From Parvicella sp963922585 (GTDB taxonomy: Bacteria > Bacteroidota > Bacteroidia > Flavobacteriales_D > Parvicellaceae), in contig CAWUIK010000005.1 of assembly GCA_963922585.1 (NCBI GenBank), positions 1-64,000 of the forward strand: a stretch of DNA of 64,000 bases, read 5' to 3'. Within the stretch, counting starts at the first letter, position 1; every line of letters begins with the position of its first letter. The notes beneath the pieces are model-generated. The model ran no database searches, was not told the DNA's origin, and saw only the letters and a list, made by a program, of their open reading frames with translations. Below, in pieces: positions 19,001 to 26,881 of this stretch. Position numbers and translations under genes: made by a program.

Positions 19001-20131
19001 CTCATCATTTCTTGTATCTTGAATCTTTATCGTTGCTACATCATTTTGATTGATTTTATTGTCGAAATTTCCTGCAAGTAATACATTAACTATAGGAAAA
19101 GTTTCTACCCTTACTTTATATACATCTACATAACCAAATTTGGTTCCTCTAGTAGATGCAAAATATGCATTTTCTTCCAAAGAATCTACTACATACATTA
19201 ATTCGTCATCAGGTGTATTAATTTTATAATCTAGATTAACAGGCGGGCCAAAAGAATTAGTAGAAATGTCATAAGAACATTTGAACACATCAAAACCTCC
19301 CATACTGTTATGTCCTTTGGAACAAAAGTAAAATACTGTTTTTGATGAGTGCAAAAAGCCATAAGCATCATCGTAAGGAGTATTTATATGATCTGGAAGT
19401 CTTTGTGACTCTCCCCAATCACCACTAGTCAATCTTTTTATTGCGTATAAATCTAGTCCTGTTTTACCATCTTTTCCATAACTTGAGTAAAAAATAACAT
19501 CATTTCCTGTTCCAATTGGAGGAATATAAGTCATACTTCTAAAACCTAATTTTTCATCATACTTTGATTGAAATTCTTCAGAAATAATAATCCTCCCTCC
19601 CATTTCAGATAAATCGTAAGAATAGGGGAATTTTTCTATGGAAGTTTGTGTTTTAGCATCTACAATTAATTCTGTAAGATTACTTAGTAGTTTTTTACCA
19701 CTTTGTGTCATCTTTATATGCAAATCGACTTGATACTTTAATTTATCTTCGGATGTCCCTTTCGCTTGAAAATCTTTATAGTGCTTTTGAGCTTCTCCAA
19801 AACGATACAATAAATGGTAGGTCTTTCCTAAGAAAAAATGTACTTTAGCATCTGCATTTTTGGTAGCAGCAAAATTTAGGTAAGGTAATGCATCAGATTT
19901 ATTTTCGGTAGTTTGCATTAAACAGGTTCCATATCTAAAATTGATATCTGGATCTAGTCTATTGCTTGGAAGTAGTTGTAAATAATAAGTATAAGCCTCT
20001 TGGTATTTCTCTTCATCAAAAACTTTATTGGCATATTTTAACTTGTCTGCATCATTTTTGAATGTTTGTTGACCTATCAAATTTGATACGGATATAAATA
20101 AAAGAAACGTTATGTAAATTATTTTTTTCAG
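13004..20131 (-). CDS. Giant TPR-PD40-coiled-coil protein with four SPOR-like C-terminal domains
   Basis: The product is about 2375 residues. Order: signal peptide; TPR-like helices (about 20-130); PD40/WD40-like beta-propeller strands (about 160-330, e.g. FASTRGTKFGYVDVY); a beta-sandwich (about 345-420); coiled coil rich in Glu, Lys and Asn (about 470-1830); and four SPOR-like modules (about 1897-1978, 2079-2166, 2201-2276, 2283-2375; e.g. GLIYKVQVGAFSKP). Asn/Thr/Glu-rich linkers lie near 796-840, 1270-1380 and 1981-2064. SPOR domains bind denuded peptidoglycan, so the C-terminus is probably in the periplasm at the wall. Start: TTG at 20080 would lose the signal peptide. CTG at 20131 gives a good one (MKKIIYITFLLFISVSNLIGQ read in two parts), and no ATG or GTG exists in frame. 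Confidence 0.85.
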   Translation of the reverse strand: MKKIIYITFLLFISVSNLIGQQTFKNDADKLKYANKVFDEEKYQEAYTYYLQLLPSNRLDPDINFRYGTCLMQTTENKSDALPYLNFAATKNADAKVHFFLGKTYHLLYRFGEAQKHYKDFQAKGTSEDKLKYQVDLHIKMTQSGKKLLSNLTELIVDAKTQTSIEKFPYSYDLSEMGGRIIISEEFQSKYDEKLGFRSMTYIPPIGTGNDVIFYSSYGKDGKTGLDLYAIKRLTSGDWGESQRLPDHINTPYDDAYGFLHSSKTVFYFCSKGHNSMGGFDVFKCSYDISTNSFGPPVNLDYKINTPDDELMYVVDSLEENAYFASTRGTKFGYVDVYKVRVETFPIVNVLLAGNFDNKINQNDVATIKIQDTRNDEIIGIYNPNKANKYTIILPKSGNYNFIVETENSEKIHSSNVVIPPQKEFRPLKQKIILTNEGGTEKLIIQNLFDEEFDEAERESLLAEAMQMLANPDVNAGQFEEELNGNALVDSVLEGSNVRLEDLISMSKTMYEDAQNDADEIKERMEAALFVANNKSKEAAEKAKNAEELLATLEEIDNPMERQQQANLAKELNQSAKDLYLQATTAYNLGNNLKDQHIKAQNEADESKLTYESIQKAVNEKNHDKAFEELNALKERLNDIITASSINVETDNIAEKAKDAKTKADKEFETAMEFRKEEEKLNLRLNQLNRDYEKASSKDKPSIQVQIDEIKEQIAMNAKWAEESYAKAEQLDAEANALYYQSKLYDDLAYDIENSGLAALTDSEKEELTSFMNDNQLKTGIDNNEDAIKNIKNDVTFNTENNSENNTASNNLKSNANENTETNENTTSENFNNSNASNSKVRVFENEIAQFDPKNDFQTIENNTSLSNEEKLTQKNDVYSNLIETYNEKIEEIDQAIANSNDDVEKEELNNLKQSLENTVSNYKSEIQENNDLIAQTTNESNENNTDQNNSSNKVESFENEIAQFDPKNDFQAIENNSSLTQEEKLTQKNVIYNKLISEYKNKIVEVNKAILESNDLQEKEELVELRNTLTSNIEGYESEIFENENLIAASEPILNENASDVLKQIYNETKENINESEMYSGSFTNEKSYKNQTSADIIASVSDDKSNLNIKEQEKVDLENKLEEETKAKKQEKIQNEIESKNDEINDLKESIGAAVFEADQSELEFNDVSLSQELETIKSTKTNFENDENYIKAKIYNVEAEKQRTEAENKIEQARKTSDKDGKSILLEEAHQLNTAAINNQREALVLLEEVSNENYVVKSIPLTTDEENGLASNKNTTSSVNNTTETNTNESTNNETSENNNSTENNEVVINENNTSENNNEITNTNESNNSNNENSTENNEVVTNESNATENNNTTESNSTENNEVLTNETSIISNTTTELKAEDFITGNASQTMLISNSKEKGIEKVEIQEVNEKTYDPKNENPDAYEISNEVTKIDYVNNDAFNSSSAVEILENNEKSLDKIKELSSEKNALNIEAQNAQSEKDKNKIDKKVEKIDTKIVKEEIKIDESIQQVTQIEVDQSRQNLDKIKSQEIPNSETNTQLEQSNNYESKANELLEEAKELRTQAASEKDKVEKGNLLKTANSKEIAAANYYDEATQLYKEGQLRNVEKSIENKSNFFSSDDLYAIAADFNEESTTLTQKAIEARDASLLAKDDVKINLQNEADIFEKQANSLKEFSNSYTKLADQQKLIEEENKVEEKLLSQLTKEDVENVKANDYYPEYLEKQNEINALLIEKSAFEGEKKGIDNIIFQQEQQLKDYTEKQKSAPQNEKSLWDENISNLNNQLKENKDNSKEIATKIEALDNRINNKSNSQEELIAALDEETQKDFEALMISNYDKTPVKKTYAITFEDLISSNFIVPENVTSNLIAVDNNIKYSDDNPIPLNVKNPKGLIYKVQVGAFSKPIPNDVFSGFAPISGEQVGNLVRYRVGYFLQFDNANDAKNQIRAMGYSDAFVVAINDGEIINLTEARNIERNTSNTSANELASNNTNNTSISNNNNNTSNQENNIQNNNNETDTNNETVNNNTTINNQNTNETNETINTNTQNNNETSENEVDVNLGEGTAATKNADKIQGLYFTVQLGAFSKPIKATDVYNISPLVTKFIGNLYKYSTGIYRSVSDAVVRKNEVVALGNSDAFVTAYYNGEKISIIKAEQLIQEQGESVFASDDEGNLKQSNPNNNTSSEIENNVATSTGAFQVDLGSYVGEIPTDIANAMLMVPQFEVKTENKQGSQRYFVGNFSSEEDAQKVIELYKQVGIDGIQIINLNGEIVPSGPKPVAGIVYKVFLGTYTGEVPGNRAITFVDLKDEGIQKVAEENGDETYYAGEKSLYSEAQVVLKKFTSRGVSIAEIKAFQNGENIPVEEAKKLTGE
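16929..17613 (-). repeat. 114-residue internal duplication in the giant SPOR protein
   Basis: Two adjacent coding units with a period of 342 bp (17563 and 17221 mark the same point). Each encodes FENEIAQFDPKNDFQ followed by a charged coiled coil with EEKLTQKN and ending in a Glu/Asn-rich stretch. The copies have diverged at protein level, so this is an older duplication than the repeat at 1-335. Confidence 0.85.
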
Positions 20132-20183
20132 ATGGCTAATACTTCGATAGTTATTATTACAATCGAGATGATGCTTAGTTCAA

Positions 20184-20831
20184 TTATTTTTTATTTTTAA
20201 AATTCAATGGCATTTTACTTTCTTCTCTATTGATGAGCCTTATAATATTTTTTCGATGTGTAAAAATCACAAGAAAAGAAATCACAATAGAAAAATAAAT
20301 CAATGTAGGAGAAGTTGCTTTGAATACAAAAACAGTAACAAACGGAAAAAAGAAGGCCGCAGTTATTGCTCCAAGAGAAACGTATTGACTAATTACGTAA
20401 GTCAATAAAAACAGAAGAAAACTCAATCCTGCTGCTGGAAAATTTATTGCCAAGACAATTCCGAGTAACGTTGCTACACCTTTTCCTCCTTTAAATTTTT
20501 CGTAAATGGGGTAAACATGCCCAAAAACAGCAGCAAGACCAATTGCCAATTGAAGATTGATGTACTGGTTTGAACCCATTTCATAAGCTGAAATCATACT
20601 CAAAAAAGTAACGGATGCCCATCCTTTAAGGATGTCGAAAAACAAAACAGGAAAACCCGCTTTTTTACCAATTACTCTAAATGTGTTGGTAGCTCCTGCA
20701 TTTTTACTACCATAATCTCTTACATCAATTCCAAAAAACCATTTACTAACCCAAATTGCTGAGGGAATTGAGCCTATAAGATAAGCAAGTATGATGGCTA
20801 ATATATTATTTAAATCTAGTATTTCATTCAT
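20184..20831 (-). CDS. plsY: Glycerol-3-phosphate acyltransferase PlsY
   Basis: This integral membrane enzyme transfers an acyl group from acyl-phosphate to glycerol-3-phosphate, the first step of phospholipid synthesis. All three family motifs are present: YLIGSIPSA with GSKNAGATN, FKGGKGVAT, and FTHRKNIIRL near the C-terminus. Several hydrophobic helices fit the usual topology, and 215 residues is the usual length. It sits between the 1477-residue envelope protein and the giant SPOR protein on the same strand, with gaps of 18 and 52 bases, so the block may be one operon. Confidence 0.97.
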   Translation of the reverse strand: MNEILDLNNILAIILAYLIGSIPSAIWVSKWFFGIDVRDYGSKNAGATNTFRVIGKKAGFPVLFFDILKGWASVTFLSMISAYEMGSNQYINLQLAIGLAAVFGHVYPIYEKFKGGKGVATLLGIVLAINFPAAGLSFLLFLLTYVISQYVSLGAITAAFFFPFVTVFVFKATSPTLIYFSIVISFLVIFTHRKNIIRLINREESKMPLNFKNKK

Positions 20832-20849
20832 TTTTAATCATTTAATAAG

Positions 20850-23800
20850 TTACTCGAAACTTCTTATAAATGCCACGGCTTTTGTTTTTGTGCCTAGCAT
20901 AAATTGAAAATCTTCTTTCCCTTTTGGGGCATTAAACTTAGTTTTATCCTTTTTGGTTTCCAAAATTACATTATTAAAGTCTTCATTTGTAGAAAAAGCT
21001 TGAAATAATCCTCTTTTATAATTAAAATAATAATAGTTATTTTCGTCCAACATCAATACAATGCTAATCTCATCACCTGTGGAACGTTTGTAAATTGCTA
21101 TAAAACCATCTACTTGTTTAAAAATTTGATTTTTAGTCATATTTGCTAACCCAATTTTACCTTGAGAAACAAAAGCGTTTTTATCCTTATCCCAAATAAA
21201 ATTAACATCCGCTAAGTAAAGTTGTGTAATTAATTCATCTGGGAACTTCCCTTTTATTTTACCATAAATACTTAAATCTGAAATAACTTTATCTGATTTT
21301 TCAAGTCCAATAATTTCTCTCAAAGATTTTTCATATGTAGAATTATTAAAATCTAATGGCTGTAAATCTGCATAGTTTGAAGAAATTTGTTTTTCCATTT
21401 TATCAAAAGCATCGTCATTGAATGGGAATTTGATTGCCATAGATGCTTTCATTTTTAAATCATCGGTAGAAGGATTATAATCTATTGTTCCAACATTTAC
21501 CAACTCCATCAAACCTAATTCTACACCAAAATCGAAACGACCATCACCTTGTACAGCGCAGTTTTCTGAATTAAGAGAAACGTAGTTTCCTGGTAAACTT
21601 CTTTCAATTAATTTATCACGAGTTGAAATTCGATATTCTTTTGAGTTTTTATCATACTTCAAAAATCCATTAGCAGTCATAACATCTATATGTTTTGGAT
21701 CCTTTTTCATAGACAAGAAAGTCGAATAAAGTCCAATAGAATCAGTATTCAAAATCAAACCTGCTCCAATAGCATTCCCTTTACTATCTACCATTGTTTC
21801 GGATACAGGAATAAAAATATTTTCTGGGTCAATTTGGGCTTCAAAAGCCATCCAATTTCGTTCAATACCCTGACAATCATGAGATGACAGACGTGTTTCA
21901 CCTCTAAATGTCAACTCTTTGAAAGAAGCAAACATTTCGATTTCACCATAATAATCAAACTGTGGACTTAACTTAAAATTAGACTCTTCTTTGACAAAAC
22001 CTTTTGCTGTTGTTTGCATCGCAGTATCAGGTTTAATATCAGAAAAATAGAATTTTTGTTGTCCTTTAGATTCGTCAACATAATTATAATAACCAGAAGC
22101 TTTGTATTCTTTTTTTCCTGTGATTTCTACTTTAGCATCAAAAATGTTGTGGAATTTAGTAATGTAATTTACTAATATTTTAGCATTTTCAAACTCATCC
22201 ATTTTAGCTTTCTTTCTAATCGTAACAAAACCTGAATCTGGATATACTCGAGCATCTGCTGTAGTTATGTATTCAACATTTTCACAAAAAATAACTTTCT
22301 TTTTTACATCAAATTTTGCTTTTGACGATTTAAATGATAATGAATCTTGTTTGGGATGAATAGAATAGAATTTTGAACCTGCTAGATCTAAATCTGTTTC
22401 TATGTTGACATCGTTTTGGTCTTTAGATTCCATTTCTAAATCATCGTAATCCATCAACCAATTGAACTGATCCATATAACAGATATATTGATTTTCAGGG
22501 AACTGTACAAAAGACTCTCCACTATTTGACTTAAACTCTCCTTTTCTATCTTTAAAATCAACATGAGCTTGAACATTCTCTGTTTTGAATGCCATCTCTT
22601 CCAAATCTACTGTTCTGAGTCTAAACTCAGCTGTATCGCAATCAAAGTGCATATTTTTAAATTTATATAAATTGGAAAGCACCTCTCCATTTTCCACATA
22701 GATAGTTCCTTCTCCAGTTATACCTTCTGGTTTTAGAGAAATTCTTCCATCTAATGATGATGCACTGTCTGGATACATTATTAGTTCATTTCCTTGATAA
22801 GAAGAAGCGTACAAGACTTTTTGTCCGGGAATATAACTAACATATACTCCTGTACCATCTATCAAAGGTACTTCAGGCTTTTCTTCACTGGGTTCATTAT
22901 GATAAATTTCACATATAGCATTTAGTGAATCTGGGAAAAATGTAATTTCGTTAGATTCTGCATGAGAACTCAAGAAATCTATGTTACCAGTCCCTTGCAA
23001 TCCTTTGTTACTCAATCTTATTTCATTTTCATAATTGGCTTTATCCCCATATATACCAACACCACCTTTTTTAGCTTTTCTTACAAATCCGAGTGAAAAA
23101 TCTTTTTGAATTTTTAGTTCCTCTTTCATATTTGGGAAAATTCCAGCTGATATAAACTCTCCAGGAAATGAAAGTCCAGTATTTGAAAAATTCAGTAAGG
23201 AATCCATTTCAAACGGTTCTACAACAAACTTAAAATCCTCTCTTTTATATGCCCCTTTTTGAATTTTCTTATCATCATAATACACATACGACTTCTTGTT
23301 TACGTTCAGAATTGGAAAATAATTAAAATTGGTATCAACTCCAGATTTATTATTGGGATCATCTAATCTAATATTACCACTAATACTTTCTATTTTAGAA
23401 CCTAATCTATAGTCTAAAAACCTATTTCCATCTTTTACTTTTGCTCTTAATCTCATTGAATCACATTCAATAAGATTTATTTTGAAATCTTCATATTCGA
23501 AATAAAATTGGGTTCCAAAATATTCTGTTCTTCCTGCATTAATAATACCTTGAAAAGACATATTTCTGTTCTTTTTTAAAACTAATGTCCCTCCGGTAGG
23601 ATAGATATTTACGAACTTTGATTCACTCAACACTATTTTTGGAGCGCCATTGATAGTCAAATCAAAAGATACCAAACTCAATTCAGCATTATTCTTTGAT
23701 TGAGATTTAATGTCAATAAAATCATAATCTTTTCTTCTTGAATTTTGCTCTATATAATTAAACAATTTATCTTTTAAATAAATCTTTTTTAATTCGTTGT

Positions 23801-25283
23801 CGTATTCTATAAAACCTTGAATCATCAATTCGTAAAGTAGTGGTTCTGCATCAGTCATTGATGCTCTTAGTGCTGTGGAAGCATCTGCAAGTGATAAAAC
23901 TCTTGATATCATTTTATTACTTTGATTTTTTAATTGAACCAAAGGATTTTGACCAATTCCTATAATTCTATTGTAATCAGATAAACTAAAATAACTGAGT
24001 GATGTAAATTGCGCAGTAGTATCTGTACTTCCATACAATGGAGCAAAACTAATAACAGGATCTCCCATTTTCCAAAACAAAGCTTCTGAAGTAATGTCAA
24101 TTTGATGATATGAATCGCTAAATGGCGCTGATGTAATTCCTTGTCCTCTAGTTAAAGTTATTTTAGCTTCGTTATTTTTGTTATTGAATTGAAATAAAAC
24201 TCCTGGATGTGTTAATGAGTCTTTTTCATCAAGTTTGAATTTGACTTTTGCTTTTTGAGCCACTGCTCCATCTTGATTGATAACGAATTCTATAGACTGC
24301 ACATTTAGAAAGGGTTTTTCTTTATACTTATATTCTAATTGTGCTAATTCTCCTGTACTCCCTGAACCTCTTAAGTTGGGTCCGACCAATTTAAAACCTC
24401 CGACATAATCTACATTGGGAAAAATTTCTTTAATTTCAAGTCTCTGAGAATAAGAAGAAAACTCGGGAAAAGATACTTGTTCTATACCCCTATTCGACAC
24501 AACATTTTCTCTAACTTCTCCATAAATTGGCTCATCAAAATAAACACTGTAAAATTTTACAGAATCTATTTTGTATGACGAACTTGTCATACTGATATTG
24601 TAATTTCCAACTTCAGCATAAAACTTATCGGTAGGGAGTTGAGCCCTTTCCCAAGTCAATGTTCCTCCTTCCCCTTTCCATTTAGAAGAAAAAGGATAAT
24701 AAGCACCTTTGGTTTTGTATAAAATTGAACTATCGTTTTTAGAATAACATTTTAATTCAATTTCTTCAAATGTAACAATTGGTTCTTTTTCATAAGAAAA
24801 AGTAAAATTATTATTGCTTGCCTTCCATTGAGTACTAGAGGATTTAAAAATGGTATTATCATTCAAAATCAAAGCACATGTTTCAATATATTCTGTAAAT
24901 CTTGACTTATTTTTTTCTGCAAGAGCTTTTTCAACTGTAGAATGCCATTTACTGAATTCATCTTCATTCATACCACTAGTAACTGCATATTGAATTGCTA
25001 ATAAATAATTTTTAAAATCAGGATAAATTTTTAATCTTTTAAGTGCTATATCATTGGCAGCGCTGTAAATAGATGCGCGCATGCTTGGAGTATAGTTTCC
25101 TCCAAACCAAATTGGCTCGAATATTTTGGTGAATTCTTTAGCATCTTCTTTGTTTGCTGTTCCTAAATAATTGCTAATTTCTTTAATAAACTTTGTTGAG
25201 TCAGTACTAAAAAAAGATTGAGAATATGATTTAGTTCCAATCAATAAAAAGAGCGGAAGTATGAGGTACTTAATTAATTTCAT
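20850..25283 (-). CDS. Large exported protein of unknown function (1477 residues)
   Basis: It starts with a signal peptide (MKLIKYLILPLFLLIGTKS, then YSQ). The first 150 residues are helical. The rest is a long series of short beta strands with alternating charged and hydrophobic residues, including segments such as VKKKVIFCENVEYITTADA that recall the OstA/LptA type of stacked beta structure. I cannot identify a family with confidence. There is no T9SS sorting domain, lipobox or final outer-membrane barrel signature. It lies four bases downstream of prmA in a run of housekeeping genes, which suggests a conserved rather than accessory role. Periplasmic or envelope location is inferred. Confidence 0.8.
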   Translation of the reverse strand: MKLIKYLILPLFLLIGTKSYSQSFFSTDSTKFIKEISNYLGTANKEDAKEFTKIFEPIWFGGNYTPSMRASIYSAANDIALKRLKIYPDFKNYLLAIQYAVTSGMNEDEFSKWHSTVEKALAEKNKSRFTEYIETCALILNDNTIFKSSSTQWKASNNNFTFSYEKEPIVTFEEIELKCYSKNDSSILYKTKGAYYPFSSKWKGEGGTLTWERAQLPTDKFYAEVGNYNISMTSSSYKIDSVKFYSVYFDEPIYGEVRENVVSNRGIEQVSFPEFSSYSQRLEIKEIFPNVDYVGGFKLVGPNLRGSGSTGELAQLEYKYKEKPFLNVQSIEFVINQDGAVAQKAKVKFKLDEKDSLTHPGVLFQFNNKNNEAKITLTRGQGITSAPFSDSYHQIDITSEALFWKMGDPVISFAPLYGSTDTTAQFTSLSYFSLSDYNRIIGIGQNPLVQLKNQSNKMISRVLSLADASTALRASMTDAEPLLYELMIQGFIEYDNELKKIYLKDKLFNYIEQNSRRKDYDFIDIKSQSKNNAELSLVSFDLTINGAPKIVLSESKFVNIYPTGGTLVLKKNRNMSFQGIINAGRTEYFGTQFYFEYEDFKINLIECDSMRLRAKVKDGNRFLDYRLGSKIESISGNIRLDDPNNKSGVDTNFNYFPILNVNKKSYVYYDDKKIQKGAYKREDFKFVVEPFEMDSLLNFSNTGLSFPGEFISAGIFPNMKEELKIQKDFSLGFVRKAKKGGVGIYGDKANYENEIRLSNKGLQGTGNIDFLSSHAESNEITFFPDSLNAICEIYHNEPSEEKPEVPLIDGTGVYVSYIPGQKVLYASSYQGNELIMYPDSASSLDGRISLKPEGITGEGTIYVENGEVLSNLYKFKNMHFDCDTAEFRLRTVDLEEMAFKTENVQAHVDFKDRKGEFKSNSGESFVQFPENQYICYMDQFNWLMDYDDLEMESKDQNDVNIETDLDLAGSKFYSIHPKQDSLSFKSSKAKFDVKKKVIFCENVEYITTADARVYPDSGFVTIRKKAKMDEFENAKILVNYITKFHNIFDAKVEITGKKEYKASGYYNYVDESKGQQKFYFSDIKPDTAMQTTAKGFVKEESNFKLSPQFDYYGEIEMFASFKELTFRGETRLSSHDCQGIERNWMAFEAQIDPENIFIPVSETMVDSKGNAIGAGLILNTDSIGLYSTFLSMKKDPKHIDVMTANGFLKYDKNSKEYRISTRDKLIERSLPGNYVSLNSENCAVQGDGRFDFGVELGLMELVNVGTIDYNPSTDDLKMKASMAIKFPFNDDAFDKMEKQISSNYADLQPLDFNNSTYEKSLREIIGLEKSDKVISDLSIYGKIKGKFPDELITQLYLADVNFIWDKDKNAFVSQGKIGLANMTKNQIFKQVDGFIAIYKRSTGDEISIVLMLDENNYYYFNYKRGLFQAFSTNEDFNNVILETKKDKTKFNAPKGKEDFQFMLGTKTKAVAFIRSFE

Positions 25284-25287
25284 TTAG

Positions 25288-26121
25288 TTAATCTTTTATG
25301 AATTGAACCATCGCCCAATTGTTTTTACTTTTCGAATTTACAAATTTCAATCCATATTCCAAAGCACAAGTTGTTAAAACTTCAATATCAGTAGTGTAAA
25401 ATCCACTAATCAATAATGTTGCCCCTTGTTTCATTACTCTGGCATAAGAAGGAATATCAGTATATAAAATATTACGATTGATATTTGCTATAAAAACATC
25501 AAAAAAGGGTTTATTTCCGAGTATAGATGCATCACCTTCGAAAAAATCAATGGTTGTAATTTGGTTTAATTGAGCATTTTCAACACTATTTTGATAAGCC
25601 CAATTTTCTATGTCAATCCCTTGTATTTTAGATGCTCCTAATTTTTCAGCAATTATTGCCAAAACACCCGTTCCACACCCCATGTCCATTACGGATTTTC
25701 CAATTAAATCCATCTCAAAAAGATGTTGACTCAGTAAAAAAGTAGTCTCGTGATGCCCCGTTCCGAAAGACATTTTTGGTGATATAACAATATCATATTC
25801 GCAATTACTATTCTCATGAAACGGAGCTCTGATGACACATTTTTCATTTACAACTATAGGTTCAAATTGACTTTCCCAATTTGCATTCCAATTTTGTTGT
25901 TCAATTAATTCAACTTCCATTTTAATTTCTAAATCTGGAAGATTATGAATCATTAAATCATCTAACAAGACTCTTTTAAATTCTGACTCAGGAATAAAAG
26001 CTTCTACACCTTTTTTAGTATCAACAATAGATTCGAAGTCCAACTGATTTAAATCCGCATAAAGAATTTCTCTTGCTGGTAGTAATGGATTTAATTCGAA
26101 AGAAACTTTATAATAATTCAT
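25288..26121 (-). CDS. prmA: Ribosomal protein L11 methyltransferase
   Basis: The enzyme methylates lysines and the N-terminus of ribosomal protein L11 using S-adenosylmethionine. Visible features are the family segment NWNANWESQFEPI, ISPKMSFGTGHHETT ahead of the methyltransferase fold, the SAM-binding VMDMGCGTGVLAI, and the NINRNIL segment equivalent to the usual N-I-x-A-x-x-L. Its 277 residues are normal. It is placed 12 bases after tpiA and 4 bases before the large exported protein. Confidence 0.95.
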   Translation of the reverse strand: MNYYKVSFELNPLLPAREILYADLNQLDFESIVDTKKGVEAFIPESEFKRVLLDDLMIHNLPDLEIKMEVELIEQQNWNANWESQFEPIVVNEKCVIRAPFHENSNCEYDIVISPKMSFGTGHHETTFLLSQHLFEMDLIGKSVMDMGCGTGVLAIIAEKLGASKIQGIDIENWAYQNSVENAQLNQITTIDFFEGDASILGNKPFFDVFIANINRNILYTDIPSYARVMKQGATLLISGFYTTDIEVLTTCALEYGLKFVNSKSKNNWAMVQFIKD

Positions 26122-26133
26122 ATTTCAGCAACT

Positions 26134-26877
26134 TTAAAATGTATCTACAATTTGAAGAAATGAATCTGATTTAAGAGCTGCTCCACCAATTAATCCACCA
26201 TCAATATCTTTTGAAGCAAATAATTCTTTGGCATTTTCTGGTTTACAACTACCTCCATATAAAATTGAAATATTATTTGAAACATCACCTATTTTAGATT
26301 TAAGAATAGACCTAATGTAAGCATGCATTTCTTGTGCTTGACTAGTAGAAGCTGTTTTCCCTGTCCCTATAGCCCAAACAGGTTCATATGCAATGACCAA
26401 TTTCTCAATTTCCTCATTTGAAAGTCCTTCAATAGCTTTTTCAATTTGATTTTGAACTACTTGATTTTGTTTGCCCTGCTCTCTTTCCTCAAAGAGTTCA
26501 CCACAACATAAAATTGGAGTGATATTATGTTTCAATAATTGTTTCATTTTGGAGTTGATTATCTCGTCTGTATCTCCAAAATATTGTCTTCTCTCAGAAT
26601 GTCCTACAATGCAATATTCTACATTCATACTTTGAATCATGGATGCAGAAATCTCTCCTGTGTAAGCTCCATTTTCCTTGTCAGATACATTTTGCAAGCC
26701 AATGGCATATGATTTTGCATTATGAAGTGCTAAATCAATATAAATAGAAGAAGGACAAATAATTATCTCGCATTTATTTTGAGTTGGAAAATTGGATTCT
26801 AAATCTTTCAGCAAAACTATAGCTTCATCTTTTGATAAATTCATTTTCCAATTACCAGCAACAATTTTTTTTCTCAT
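26134..26877 (-). CDS. tpiA: Triosephosphate isomerase
   Basis: This glycolytic enzyme interconverts dihydroxyacetone phosphate and glyceraldehyde 3-phosphate. Catalytic segments are GNWKMN (Lys near residue 12), CIVGHSERR (His) and YEPVWAIGTGKTAS (Glu), with the phosphate-binding LYGGSCKPEN and DGGLIGGAAL loops at the end. Two ATGs are adjacent at 26880 and 26877; the second gives the usual MRKKIVAGN. The gap to the upstream permease is only a few bases. Confidence 0.97.
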   Translation of the reverse strand: MRKKIVAGNWKMNLSKDEAIVLLKDLESNFPTQNKCEIIICPSSIYIDLALHNAKSYAIGLQNVSDKENGAYTGEISASMIQSMNVEYCIVGHSERRQYFGDTDEIINSKMKQLLKHNITPILCCGELFEEREQGKQNQVVQNQIEKAIEGLSNEEIEKLVIAYEPVWAIGTGKTASTSQAQEMHAYIRSILKSKIGDVSNNISILYGGSCKPENAKELFASKDIDGGLIGGAALKSDSFLQIVDTF

Positions 26878-26881
26878 CATT

